Of a stretch of DNA of 64,000 nt, positions 46,084 to 55,183 are shown one piece after another. Source of the DNA: Paenibacillus larvae subsp. larvae (GTDB lineage Bacteria > Bacillota > Bacilli > Paenibacillales > NBRC-103111); the NCBI RefSeq assembly GCF_002003265.1, contig NZ_CP019687.1, positions 2,294,001 to 2,358,000 of the forward strand, written 5' to 3'. The first letter of the stretch is position 1; each line of letters begins with the position of its first letter. A model generated the notes under the pieces. The model saw nothing but the letters and a program-made list of their open reading frames with translations. It did no database searches and was not told the DNA's origin. The translations under genes were made by a program, and so were the position numbers.

Positions 46084-46272
46084 ATGGAAACCGTAACATT
46101 ATCCAGGATTGTTATGAGATTAACCCCTGAACTGGTCCCTTATCTGACCCGAAGGGAGCTTGAATCACAGATCGTGCTTCGTGACGGACTGCAGGCGCTG
46201 GATGCCGGGGACGTCATGGAAATTGTTCAATTTAGCATCTCCGAACACCAAAAAGACGCTATCCTTCAATAA
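46084..46272 (+). CDS. 62-residue protein of unknown function
   Basis: This short frame starts METVTLSRIVMRLTPELV and contains YLTRRELESQIVLRDGLQALDAGD, a helix-rich pattern. The start is the ATG at 46084, with GGAAGGGTG upstream. Its stop lies in the loop of a strong terminator, so it is a complete transcription unit. I do not recognise a family. Confidence 0.62.
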   Translation: METVTLSRIVMRLTPELVPYLTRRELESQIVLRDGLQALDAGDVMEIVQFSISEHQKDAILQ

Positions 46273-46293
46273 GAAGGAAGCGTCTCTTTTTTT
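46254..46293 (+). terminator. Terminator overlapping the small gene's end
   Basis: AGACGCTATCCTTC (46254-46267) pairs with GAAGGAAGCGTCT (46273-46285), and CTTTTTTTT follows. The first arm is coding and the stop codon is in the loop. Confidence 0.92.
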
Positions 46294-46520
46294 ACACGTT
46301 TTGAAAAAATGTGAAGGTAAACGAGTAAGCCTTTTTTAACTTGAATTCCGGCCAAGCTGATACAAACGATCACGAAAGGTTTTACGAAAGGTGTCAAATT
46401 CCTAACTTTTAAAAAAAATGGTCTGTATACTTTTGCCTATTAATGTTATTATAAATCTAACTGGAAGGATAAGGTATTTGGAATACAAGCATGTTTTGTA
46501 AAATAATGGAGGTGCAACCT

Positions 46521-46757
46521 GTGGGACCTTTTTCAATCTGGCATATTCTGCTGATTGCTATCGTAGCGCTTTTGCTATTCGGGCCGAACAAGCTGCCCGA
46601 GCTTGGACGGGGTGCCGGCCGTATGTTTAAGGAATTTAAGGATGCGACTAGCGGAATAACATCCGACGAAACATCCACGCATACAGAGAAAAAAACAACC
46701 GCTGAGGAGAACGTATCTTCGTCTTCCGCCGGTGAGGTTAAGGCTGACCAAAAATAA
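46521..46757 (+). CDS. tatA: TatA/E-family twin-arginine translocase subunit
   Basis: This 78-residue protein has one hydrophobic helix (WHILLIAIVALLLF) followed by the hinge FGPNKLPELGRGAGRMFKEFKD, which is the TatA amphipathic helix motif. The C-terminal tail is Ser/Glu/Thr-rich. GGAGGT lies seven bases before the GTG at 46521; the longer reading from 46491 has no ribosome site. TatC is not found nearby. TatA forms the pore for folded proteins. Confidence 0.9.
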   Translation: MGPFSIWHILLIAIVALLLFGPNKLPELGRGAGRMFKEFKDATSGITSDETSTHTEKKTTAEENVSSSSAGEVKADQK

Positions 46758-46775
46758 TTCCCCAATTAAATCATA

Positions 46776-46817
46776 CCCCTAGAGCATACCTGGAGAAAAC
46801 CATCCCTGCTATAGGGG
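46776..46817. terminator. Weak hairpin between tatA and cydC
   Basis: CCCCTA (46776-46781) pairs with TAGGGG (46812-46817) across a long loop. T content beyond it is modest on both strands. Confidence 0.45.
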
Positions 46818-46854
46818 GTTCTATTTGCTATGGATAACCTGGTACGGTAAGGAA

Positions 46855-48612
46855 TTATTCAGGTAACCCGGGCATTCCGGGGCGATCCAACTCATACAGA
46901 TGACGGTAACGGGGAAAGAGGGACAGTAATTCCTGATGAGTCCCTCTCATCTCGATACGGCCGTTTTCCATAAAAATTACTTCATCCATATGTTCCACCC
47001 CCACCAGATGATGGGTAATCCAAATCAGGGTTTTCTGGTCTAAAACGTCAAATATTGCAGCAAGAAGCTCCCTTTCCGTTCTTGGGTCAAGCCCTACAGT
47101 AGGCTCATCCAGGATAACCGCCGGAGTATCCTGAAGCAAAATCCTTGCCAATGCAATACGCTGGCGTTCACCCCCGGAAAACCTTTGGCCCGTCTCTCTC
47201 ATGGGCGTCTCAAACCCTTCCGGCAGGGAATCAATGAGCCCGTCCATACAGACACCTGCAGCCGCCCTATGAATTTCTTCTTCTGTCGCTTCAGGCTTGC
47301 CAATGCGAATATTGTTTCCCACACTCGTATCAAACAAATGAGGGCTTTGATTCAATACGGAAAGCAGACACGGAATCTGTTCCCCCCATTCGGCAGAGGC
47401 CACTCCATTAATGGTAACCGTACCCTGTTGCGGCATTAGAGCACCTTGGATGAGTTTGATCAGTGTCGATTTCCCGGCTCCACTGCGGCCAATAACTGCA
47501 ATCTTTTTTCCATGAGGAAGATCCAGATTCAAATCTTGTATAGACCAGTCCTCCTTATGCGAGTATCGGAATGATACATGTTCCAGCTTAATGCCGACTT
47601 TATTTTCATGAAGATCTGAAATCTCAATTTGCGACCCGTCCCGGTATTCGATTTCCTTCCCTTGTTCGGCAATCTTCATGATGCGGTCTAGCGAATCCTG
47701 ATACTGAGGGATTTTCTGAACAGCTTCAGACAACGGCAAGAAGGCATCCATTACCGGAAAGATAACAAGCACGAAGGCCGCTATCAACGTTGGATTCATC
47801 TGACCTTCTGCCACCTGTTGTCCCGACCAGTAAACGGTTGAAACCACTACAGCTCCGATCACGCATTGCGCGATCAGATTTCTCCATCTGGCCCATCTTG
47901 CAAGGGATCTTTCGTCGATCACGGTCTTCTGCTCTTCATCCTCATACCGGCGGATAAATTCCCCGTGCCTTCCACTTATCACCCAGTCCCCGATTCCTAG
48001 AACGGCATCAGTAAGCTTGCTGTAAAGACGGTTTCTCCCCTGCTTCACTTGTTGGCTTTTCTTTTTCATGATCACAAGAGAGATTGCCGGCAATACGGCA
48101 ACCAGTACAAACAGGTAAATAGCCAGCAGTAAGGCAAAGCTCCAATCGAACATTCCCACAGCGCCAATCACAATGGTATATATAATCAGTCCGGCAACGG
48201 ACGGAAATACCGTACGCAAGTAAACATCCTGAAGATGCTCAACATCATCGGCCAGTACACCGAAAATATCCCCGGTTCGGTAACGGGATCGGATAAACAA
48301 GGCCTGTGGTTCCAAAATCTGATACAAACGCACCCTCATCCTTGACAATATTCTGAGGATGGCGTCATGACTAACCAGACGCTGCACATAATGAACAACG
48401 GAACGGCTGATACCGAATGTCCGTACAGCCACAATGGGGACATACACCATCAATACATTCTCCGGTCTCAATGCTGATTTAGAAATCAGATAACCCGAGG
48501 TGAACATAAGTGAGCCGGCTGTCAGTAAAGTCAGCACAGTCAAGGCAATAATCAGGACGAACCGCCAAGAATAGTTTCGGATATAAGGTGTAAACCACTC
48601 GGACCGTCTCAT
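46855..48612 (-). CDS. cydC: CydC subunit of the CydDC thiol exporter
   Basis: This half-transporter has an N-terminal six-helix ABC-type membrane domain and a C-terminal ATPase. Walker A is GRSGAGKST, the signature is FSGGERQRIALARILL, Walker B is AVILDEPT, and an H-loop histidine is in ITHHLVG. It has 585 residues. Together with CydD it exports glutathione or cysteine, which is needed for assembly of cytochrome bd and c. Its ATG overlaps the cydD stop by 4 bp. It is the last gene of the operon. Confidence 0.92.
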   Translation of the reverse strand: MRRSEWFTPYIRNYSWRFVLIIALTVLTLLTAGSLMFTSGYLISKSALRPENVLMVYVPIVAVRTFGISRSVVHYVQRLVSHDAILRILSRMRVRLYQILEPQALFIRSRYRTGDIFGVLADDVEHLQDVYLRTVFPSVAGLIIYTIVIGAVGMFDWSFALLLAIYLFVLVAVLPAISLVIMKKKSQQVKQGRNRLYSKLTDAVLGIGDWVISGRHGEFIRRYEDEEQKTVIDERSLARWARWRNLIAQCVIGAVVVSTVYWSGQQVAEGQMNPTLIAAFVLVIFPVMDAFLPLSEAVQKIPQYQDSLDRIMKIAEQGKEIEYRDGSQIEISDLHENKVGIKLEHVSFRYSHKEDWSIQDLNLDLPHGKKIAVIGRSGAGKSTLIKLIQGALMPQQGTVTINGVASAEWGEQIPCLLSVLNQSPHLFDTSVGNNIRIGKPEATEEEIHRAAAGVCMDGLIDSLPEGFETPMRETGQRFSGGERQRIALARILLQDTPAVILDEPTVGLDPRTERELLAAIFDVLDQKTLIWITHHLVGVEHMDEVIFMENGRIEMRGTHQELLSLFPRYRHLYELDRPGMPGLPE

Positions 48613-50333
48613 CTGATTCCCTCCATTTGTGACTGAATCATGTTATAGTAGATCCCCTTGCGGGTAAGCAGTTCTTCATGCGTGCCTGTCTCTGCAACCT
48701 GCCCCCGGTGCATCACCAAAATGATATCCATGTCCCTCATCCAATGGAGGCGATGTGTCGCAAAGAATACAAGCTTGTCCTGAAAGAGTTCCAACATCGT
48801 TTCTTTAAGCTCATATTCCGTTTCAATATCCAAGTGAGCCGTCGGCTCGTCAAGCAGAATGACCTGCCGGTTTCCAAGGAAAGCACGTGCGAGCGCCACA
48901 CGCTGTTCCTGTCCGCCGCTGAGCGGTCGTCCACCGTTTCCGATAACTTCTCCGCTCCCGTTAGGAAAACGGTCTGTGAGCGGGGCAAGTCCGGCGGCAG
49001 CTATGGCTTTTTCCACTTCCTCGGAAGATGCTTCAGGCGAATAGAACTTTACATTTTCAGCAAGAGAAGAATGAAATAAGTAAGGATGCTGCGGTATATA
49101 AGTCACCTGATTCCGCCAACCTTCAATCGTTAAAGAAGCGAGCTTCTTCCCGGCAACTTCAATAGTTCCTTCTGTCGGAGAGAGGAATCCGGCTAATACA
49201 TCGATGAGTGTAGATTTCCCTGCCCCGCTCTCTCCAATAATGCCGATCTTGGCCGCACCTTGGAAGGTAAAAGAAATATCATCCAGGGAAGCCGGCCCCT
49301 CATTCTCATGCCGGACAGTGACTCCTGACAGGCGGATTCCGTTTTCCTTGTTCCAATTCAGGACACCTACTTCTGAACCTTCATTCCATTCTTCAGGATG
49401 GTTCAGTATTGCCTGTATGGCGTCCCCCGCTTCTTTACCGTTAAGTGTAGCATGATAATCCGCTCCAAGTTCACGTACGGGAAGGAAATACTCAGGAGCC
49501 AATATTAAGACAACCAGCGCTGTTTCCAGCATCATACTGCCGTCAATCAGACGCATACCGAGCCCTACAGCTACTGAGGCTACCGATAGCATGGTGAAAA
49601 AATCCAATGCGAATGAAGATAGAAAAGCAACCCTTAATGTACGGATAGTAGCTGCCCGGTACTTATCGCTCACCCGGCCAATCATCCCGCTGTGTTCCTT
49701 GCTTCTTCCCAATACTTTTAACGTTTCCAGGCCGCGGAGGGAATCTACAAAATGATTGGAAAGTATTCGATACGATTTCCATTGCCTGTTCATTTGTTTT
49801 TTTGCTGCCAGCCCCAGCAGGATCATAAAAATAATCAAAATAGGCATAGTGACCGTCAGGATGATACCGGACACCCTGTCTTGCATAAAGACGTAAATAA
49901 GAAGAATGATTGGTACAAAGACTGTGCCAATCATCCTCGGAATAAAGAGTTCCAGATACGTACGCAGCTGGGAAATCCCCTCCTGCTCCAGCGTAACCAG
50001 ATTTCCTGTACCTTCTGTTTTTGTAAACCGGGGCCCTAAACGAAACAGTTTATTCAGCAGTTCCTGCCGGATTTTTGTTCCCGTGACCTCAGCGAACCGG
50101 TATGCTATTTTTTGACGGATAGCATGCAGTACATTGCGGATGAAAAAAGCCCCCGCAAATAAAGCTATTTTGTCTGTCTGCCCCGACAAGGGCTGCCCGG
50201 CAAAAAGGGCGGAAATCACTTCCGCCAGCCATATTGCCTGCAGCAGGATGGCAAAGCTTTGTATAAAGGTAATACAGGCCGTGATAAAGAGAACAGGTCT
50301 TATACCTTTATAGGCCATTATATTTTTACCCAT
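48609..50333 (-). CDS. cydD: CydD subunit of the CydDC thiol exporter
   Basis: This half-transporter of 574 residues has six membrane helices and an ATPase. Walker A is GESGAGKST, the signature is LSGGQEQRVALARAFL, Walker B is VILLDEPTAHLD, and the H-loop is FFATHRL. It is the partner of CydC. Its ATG (50331-50333) overlaps the cydB stop by one base (TAATG), so translation is coupled. In Bacillus these genes are adjacent to cydAB in this same order, and the pair is required for a functional bd oxidase. Confidence 0.92.
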   Translation of the reverse strand: MGKNIMAYKGIRPVLFITACITFIQSFAILLQAIWLAEVISALFAGQPLSGQTDKIALFAGAFFIRNVLHAIRQKIAYRFAEVTGTKIRQELLNKLFRLGPRFTKTEGTGNLVTLEQEGISQLRTYLELFIPRMIGTVFVPIILLIYVFMQDRVSGIILTVTMPILIIFMILLGLAAKKQMNRQWKSYRILSNHFVDSLRGLETLKVLGRSKEHSGMIGRVSDKYRAATIRTLRVAFLSSFALDFFTMLSVASVAVGLGMRLIDGSMMLETALVVLILAPEYFLPVRELGADYHATLNGKEAGDAIQAILNHPEEWNEGSEVGVLNWNKENGIRLSGVTVRHENEGPASLDDISFTFQGAAKIGIIGESGAGKSTLIDVLAGFLSPTEGTIEVAGKKLASLTIEGWRNQVTYIPQHPYLFHSSLAENVKFYSPEASSEEVEKAIAAAGLAPLTDRFPNGSGEVIGNGGRPLSGGQEQRVALARAFLGNRQVILLDEPTAHLDIETEYELKETMLELFQDKLVFFATHRLHWMRDMDIILVMHRGQVAETGTHEELLTRKGIYYNMIQSQMEGIR

Positions 50334-51349
50334 TAGTACTCCATATGCTCCTTCTCATTTACACGCTTGCGGAACACATAGTAACTCCATATTTGATACC
50401 CGAGTACAAACGGCAGCAGCGAGAGCGCTACGATGGTCATAACTTTCAGCGAATAATCGCCGGAGGAGGCATTGTAAACCGTCAAATCAAATACACTGGT
50501 CAGCGAACTGATCATGACGCGCGGGAATAAACCGATAAAAACGGCCGCAATAGAAAGTGCAATCACCGAACCGGTCATGGCAAACGCCCAACCGTCTTTT
50601 CTTTTTCCCATGAAATAACCTGAAAGCAGGAAGGCGGCAAGGCCAAGTACTGCCACGACGGATAAGATCAATCCGCGAACTTCGAAAAGATCCGTCATAA
50701 AATAGGTCATGATACAGAAGAGAAGAAGCAATGCGGCAAGTACAACCAGCAGTTTTTTTGCCCATTCGCGGGCACGTTGCTGCAATTCACCGATAGTCCT
50801 CAAGGTTATAAACATCAAACCGTGAACCAGACAGAGTACGACTACTGTAATTCCGCAAATTACCGTATAGATATTTACAATATCAAAGAATCCGGCGCTA
50901 AGCTCCATATTTCCATCGATCGGGAGCCCTTTAATAAAGCTTGCAAATACAACACCCAGCAGGAAAGGAGGCAATAGGCTGCCGATGAAAATCACCCAGA
51001 CCCATGTCTTCTTCCAGCCTTCGCTATCAGCTTTGCCCCTAAATTCGAAAGCCACACCACGGCCGATCAAAGCCAGCAGTACAACGACGAAGGGGAGATA
51101 AAAACCGCTGAACAAAGTGGCATACCAGTTTGGAAAAGCGGCAAACATGGCTCCTGCAGCCGTAATAAACCAGACTTCATTGGCGTCCCAGAACGGCCCG
51201 ATCGTATTGATTAAGGCACGGCGCTGGGAATCATTTTTCCCCAGAAACCGCGATACAATCCCTACTCCGAAATCGAAGCCCTCCAGGAAGAAGAATCCGA
51301 CAAACAAAACGGCGACAAGAATAAACCAAAGCTCATTGAGAGATAGCAT
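50333..51349 (-). CDS. cydB: Cytochrome bd oxidase subunit II
   Basis: This eight- or nine-helix membrane subunit pairs with CydA in the high-affinity quinol oxidase. The N-terminal signature is MLSLNELWFILVAVLFVGFFF followed by EGFDFGVG, and GPFWDANEVWFI contains the conserved acidic and Trp residues near the membrane surface. It has 338 residues. The ATG at 51349 has AAGGAGG six bases upstream and overlaps the cydA end by 17 bp. It belongs to the cydABDC operon. Confidence 0.94.
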   Translation of the reverse strand: MLSLNELWFILVAVLFVGFFFLEGFDFGVGIVSRFLGKNDSQRRALINTIGPFWDANEVWFITAAGAMFAAFPNWYATLFSGFYLPFVVVLLALIGRGVAFEFRGKADSEGWKKTWVWVIFIGSLLPPFLLGVVFASFIKGLPIDGNMELSAGFFDIVNIYTVICGITVVVLCLVHGLMFITLRTIGELQQRAREWAKKLLVVLAALLLLFCIMTYFMTDLFEVRGLILSVVAVLGLAAFLLSGYFMGKRKDGWAFAMTGSVIALSIAAVFIGLFPRVMISSLTSVFDLTVYNASSGDYSLKVMTIVALSLLPFVLGYQIWSYYVFRKRVNEKEHMEY

Positions 51350-52739
51350 GATACTCCTCCTTATCAAACGGGTCGTTTGAATGGGATTTCTGCGTTTCCT
51401 CTACGTTAGGGCCTTTTTTGATCACCTTAACGAACAAATAGGCCATAACAATCCCCAGGATCGTATAGATCGCTGTGAAACTGATTAAGGAAAACAATAC
51501 ACTGCCTGCGGTTACGCTAGGAGAAACGGCATCTTCCGTCTTCATAAGGCCAAATACGGTCCAAGGCTGACGGCCTATTTCGGTCATAATCCATCCGGAT
51601 ATATTAGCGATAAACGGCAGGGAAATTCCAAACAGCATGAATCGCATGTACTTCTTATTTTTAGAAATATCTTTTTTACGTCCTACCAGATACGTGCCAA
51701 TAAGAGAAAGCAGAATCATCACCGTACCGGCCCCAACCATGATCCGGAAACTCCAGAAGGTGGTTCGCACAGGAGGAATATAATTACCAGGTCCGTACTG
51801 CTGCTCATATTCCTGCTGAAGCTGCTTCATTCCCTTTACTTCCCCGGAGAATTTACTATATGACAGGTAACTCAGCAAATAAGGAATTTGAATTTCGCCT
51901 TTGTTTTCTTGTTTCTCAGGGTCAATAAAGGCTGAAAGCGTCCATGCGGCGGGATCACCGCTATTCTCCCACAAAGCTTCGCTGGCTGCCATTTTCATCG
52001 GCTGGGCATGGATCAGATGCTTTGCCTGGGAGTGACCCGAGAATGCAATCCCGATCGATGATACAAGGGCCACGATTACGGATATCTGGAATGATTTTTT
52101 AAAGAACGAAAAATCCTGTTTTTTGACTAGCTTGTAACCGCTAACGCCGGCAATAAAGAATCCTCCCGTAGCCAATGAAGCAAAGATGGTATGCGGGAAT
52201 TCTACCCATAATTGAGGGTTTGTAATCAAGGCAAAGAAATCGTTCATTTCTGCACGCCCGTTATTGATAACATATCCGACCGGTTCCTGCATAAATGAGT
52301 TTGCCAGCAAAATCCAGAAAGCGGAAATGGCTGTACCGATGGAGACGAGCCAAATGCACGCCAAATGAACCTTTTTGGGAAGACGGTCCCATCCAAAGAT
52401 CCAAAGGCCGATGAAGGTAGACTCCAGGAAAAAAGCGAGCAGCGCTTCAATCGCTAACGGTGCTCCAAATACATCCCCCACGAATCGGGAGTAATCCGAC
52501 CAGTTCATACCGAACTGAAATTCCTGCAGAATACCGGTAACAACCCCGACAGCAAAGTTAATGAGAAACGTTTTCCCCCAGAACTTCGCCATCTTTTTGT
52601 ATTCTTCATTTCCTTTGACCACATACATGGTTTGCATAACGGCAATCAAGAAAGCCAAACCAATGGACATGGGCACGAAAATGAAGTGAAAAATTGTTGT
52701 TGAAGCGAACTGAATTCGCGAAAGAATTACAGTATCCAT
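51333..52739 (-). CDS. cydA: Cytochrome bd oxidase subunit I
   Basis: This subunit binds hemes b and d and oxidises menaquinol, reducing oxygen to water at low oxygen levels. It has 468 residues. Visible are the helix 1 region IFHFIFVPMS, GRQPWTVFG (the signature near the quinol site), and the SGHSQAKHL region of the Q loop. The ATG at 52739 has GAGGGGG upstream. The 410-bp space upstream holds a TGTGA-N6-TCACA operator. It is the first gene of a four-gene operon running to cydC. Confidence 0.95.
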   Translation of the reverse strand: MDTVILSRIQFASTTIFHFIFVPMSIGLAFLIAVMQTMYVVKGNEEYKKMAKFWGKTFLINFAVGVVTGILQEFQFGMNWSDYSRFVGDVFGAPLAIEALLAFFLESTFIGLWIFGWDRLPKKVHLACIWLVSIGTAISAFWILLANSFMQEPVGYVINNGRAEMNDFFALITNPQLWVEFPHTIFASLATGGFFIAGVSGYKLVKKQDFSFFKKSFQISVIVALVSSIGIAFSGHSQAKHLIHAQPMKMAASEALWENSGDPAAWTLSAFIDPEKQENKGEIQIPYLLSYLSYSKFSGEVKGMKQLQQEYEQQYGPGNYIPPVRTTFWSFRIMVGAGTVMILLSLIGTYLVGRKKDISKNKKYMRFMLFGISLPFIANISGWIMTEIGRQPWTVFGLMKTEDAVSPSVTAGSVLFSLISFTAIYTILGIVMAYLFVKVIKKGPNVEETQKSHSNDPFDKEEYHAISQ

Positions 52740-52848
52740 TGCTTCCCCCTCATTCTTCTTCAAGTTTTTTCGCTGAAACTTTTGAAACTATAATGACTCT
52801 AGATAAAGATTCACTATAACTGTTATAAGTCGTTTATCACGCAAAAAC

Positions 52849-52864
52849 TGTGAAATTTATCACA
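52849..52864. promoter_or_regulatory. FNR/CRP-type or Rex-type operator upstream of cydA
   Basis: TGTGA, six bases and TCACA form a perfect inverted repeat 110 bp before cydA. This is the half-site pattern of B. subtilis FNR and close to the Rex box, which needs TTGTGAA-type ends. Bacterial cyd operons are classically switched on by low oxygen or high NADH. The identity of the binding protein is not determined. The rest of 52740-53100 holds no other feature I can support. Confidence 0.6.
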
Positions 52865-53100
52865 TTCATATTTGGCAGATATGCAAGTACATTCCTATCA
52901 TTCCTTTTATTGGATATTTCCATCTCTTCTTTTCTTTTTCCTTTCATTCCTATCAACCCTGATAAAGCTTGGAAAATCAAGGGTTTAGCTCTTCCGGACA
53001 TATAAAAAACTCCCTGCCAGTCCTGCCGCAAAGGAGTTTGTCATTCATGTGAACAATGTACTTGCAATGTACAAAAAAGCTTGATCAATATCTTCTCCGA

Positions 53101-53146
53101 CTAAAGAAGAAGATCCTGATTCAATAACAGGAACCTTCTGTTTTTT
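53101..53146. terminator. Hairpin terminator near the FMN reductase gene end
   Basis: GAAGATCCTG (53109-53118) pairs with CAGGAACCTTC (53128-53138). A T6 run follows on the plus strand (TGTTTTTTAG), and TTCTTTAG on the minus strand, so it may act both ways. Confidence 0.65.
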
Positions 53147-53148
53147 AG

Positions 53149-53700
53149 CTATTGGGAATCACGAGGAAACCGCTCCAGCATATGAAGAAAATAAGAAGTG
53201 GTCCGGATAATCCGGTCTTTGATTTTAACCGTTTCCGGTTCGCCTTCTGCAGTAAAGTTCCTCTCTGCCCCTCCGATAGAAATCCATTCCGGACAGTTAA
53301 TGCCATGCAGGTTCCGTACAATGGTGTGAAGCTGCTGCAAGGAGGAAACGCCTACAGCTCCTCCAGCAGAACTGACAGACAAAACAATTTTGCCGCTAAA
53401 GTGCTCGGAGCTGAGGTGATCAAGCGCATTTTTCAATACACCACTTATGGATCCATGATATTCCGGAGTTGCCAGGACAATGCCATCCGCTTCCATCACC
53501 GTTTCTTTCATATGTACAAGATTAGGATCATGATTCTCATTCTCATCCGGTGCATAAAAAGGCAGAGGCTGGCAGTACAAATGAATGACGGTTCCTTCGT
53601 ATTCTTTCTCCCGAAGTATCCGTTGGATGTAGTAGGCAAGCTGTGTGCTGCTTGACTCTTTGCGGTTACTGCCGCAAATAACAGCAATTTTGTTAGCCAT
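53149..53700 (-). CDS. NADPH-dependent FMN reductase / azoreductase-like flavoprotein
   Basis: This flavodoxin-like protein of 183 residues is of the NADPH:FMN reductase family. It begins MANKIAVICGSNRKESSS, the FMN phosphate loop, and has ATPEYHGSISGVLKNALDHLS as the second FMN contact, both diagnostic. SSAGGAVGVSSLQQL is the glycine-rich stretch. It probably reduces quinones, azo compounds or nitro compounds using NAD(P)H. AGGAGAAG precedes the ATG. Its neighbours do not narrow the role. Confidence 0.9.
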   Translation of the reverse strand: MANKIAVICGSNRKESSSTQLAYYIQRILREKEYEGTVIHLYCQPLPFYAPDENENHDPNLVHMKETVMEADGIVLATPEYHGSISGVLKNALDHLSSEHFSGKIVLSVSSAGGAVGVSSLQQLHTIVRNLHGINCPEWISIGGAERNFTAEGEPETVKIKDRIIRTTSYFLHMLERFPRDSQ

Positions 53701-53732
53701 GATGCTTCTTCTCCTTACCTGAATGTTTAATC

Positions 53733-53942
53733 TTAATTGGATTCACTGCTCAAAAGATAGCCCGCGCCTTTGGTAACCCGTTTTTTTTCCACGATTGCGG
53801 CCTGCTTCACTTCCGGCACCACAGTATAGGCTCTTGCCAAATGATCTTCGATGTAATCAAATGCAGTTTCATCGTTATCTGCCGCTAGCACCAAAAATAA
53901 CAACCGATCTGCAAGTTCAATCTCCAATTTATATAAATACAC
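53733..53942 (-). CDS. Small DUF3906-like protein
   Basis: This 69-residue protein starts VYLYKLEIELADRLLFLVLAA and contains NDETAFDYIEDHLARAYTVV, a short alpha/beta pattern resembling DUF3906. I take GTG at 53942; a longer frame upstream to 54050 lacks the family pattern and a ribosome site. It ends about 30 bp before the FMN reductase gene on the same strand. Its function is unknown. The family name is from recall of its short start and is not certain. Confidence 0.6.
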   Translation of the reverse strand: MYLYKLEIELADRLLFLVLAADNDETAFDYIEDHLARAYTVVPEVKQAAIVEKKRVTKGAGYLLSSESN

Positions 53943-54095
53943 GGCGTCACGCCCTTTCTTTGGCGGGTCTTTGATAAAAATTGATGAATTGTAAAACCTT
54001 CCTAATATGTTATCAATAAATGATGGCTTGCACAAGGGGTCACCGGGCATTTCTATCCTGATTTAAAAAGCCGGCCGGCGGAAATGGACAAATCA

Positions 54096-54158
54096 TAAAA
54101 AAACATCCTCCCTGCCCGAGAGACGGAAAATTCCGTTTTCCCGGCATGGGGGATGTTT
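54096..54158 (-). terminator. pfkA terminator
   Basis: On the minus strand ACATCCCCCATGCCGGG pairs with CCCGGGCA-type sequence and GGATGT, followed by TTTTTTT. It lies right after the pfkA stop. Confidence 0.8.
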
Positions 54159-54173
54159 GATTTTACATGCTTA

Positions 54174-55139
54174 CTATTGGGAAAGGCGAAGTGCCAATTC
54201 ATACAGATCCAGATTGAAAGAGCGTTTCGTATTCACTACCACATCAATATCTGTAGCAACCAACTGCCCATTAATGACACCGCATGCTTTCCCTGATTCT
54301 CCCTCGATCAGCTTTCTGACAGCAAAGTCACCAAGACGGCTTGCCAGAATACGGTCGTTATGAGTCGGTGTCCCACCGCGTTGAATATGGCCAAGTACAG
54401 TAACCCGGGTATCGATACCGTTGCGCTCCGTGATCTGTTTCGCAATTTCTTCACCGGAACCGACTCCTTCAGCCACAATGACAATACTATGGCGTTTGCC
54501 GTGAAGGAAATTGTCCTTCATCCGGTTAGCGACATCATCAAGATCAAACTTTATTTCAGGTACCAGAATAGCTTCCGCTCCGCTGGCCAATCCTGCATAT
54601 AAAGCAATCTCTCCGCAGTGGCGGCCCATTACTTCTACAACAGAGCTGCGTTCGTGGGAAGTCATCGTATCGCGAAGTTTGTTAATGGCATCCACAACAA
54701 TGCTTACGGCTGTATCGAAACCGATAGTAAAATCGGTAAATGAAATATCATTATCAATGGTTCCCGGCAATCCTATTGTTTTAATTCCTAGTTTATTGAG
54801 TTTGTTCGCCCCTTGATAAGAACCGTCGCCCCCAATAACTACGAGGCCGTCAATCCCGCGTTTTCTGAGATTTTCAGCGGCAAGCTGTTGCCCTTCCGGA
54901 GTTTGAAACTCTTTGCAACGTGCGGATTGCAGAATGGTTCCCCCGCGTTGAATGATGTCGCCCACACTGCGCAAATCCATTTCGCGGATATCATCCTTAA
55001 GCAGCCCCTGGTATCCCCGCTGTACTCCGAAAACCTTCAAGCCATGGAAAAGCCCGCTGCGTACAACGGCACGAACGGCTGCATTCATCCCCTGGGAATC
55101 TCCTCCACTTGTTAATACTGCAATTGATTTTATTGTCAT
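54174..55139 (-). CDS. pfkA: ATP-dependent 6-phosphofructokinase
   Basis: This enzyme commits fructose 6-phosphate to glycolysis by making the 1,6-bisphosphate. The 321 residues carry LTSGGDSQGMNAAVRAVVR at the start, the ATP site with GGDGSYQGA, the substrate motif IDNDISFTDFTIGFDTAV, and the allosteric RGGTPTHNDRI region. A strong AGGAGG lies seven bases before the ATG. It is usually followed by pyk in Bacillus, but here it ends in a terminator. It lies 44 bp downstream of ytpB on the same strand and could be co-transcribed with it. Confidence 0.96.
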   Translation of the reverse strand: MTIKSIAVLTSGGDSQGMNAAVRAVVRSGLFHGLKVFGVQRGYQGLLKDDIREMDLRSVGDIIQRGGTILQSARCKEFQTPEGQQLAAENLRKRGIDGLVVIGGDGSYQGANKLNKLGIKTIGLPGTIDNDISFTDFTIGFDTAVSIVVDAINKLRDTMTSHERSSVVEVMGRHCGEIALYAGLASGAEAILVPEIKFDLDDVANRMKDNFLHGKRHSIVIVAEGVGSGEEIAKQITERNGIDTRVTVLGHIQRGGTPTHNDRILASRLGDFAVRKLIEGESGKACGVINGQLVATDIDVVVNTKRSFNLDLYELALRLSQ

Positions 55140-55183
55140 CTCCTAATCCTCCTCTAAGCTGACCATCCTGTGATTTCTAAATT

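Noticed and set aside
52837-53031. Minus-strand 64-codon frame upstream of cydA
   Set aside because: It covers the operator and has no ribosome site; the composition looks non-coding.
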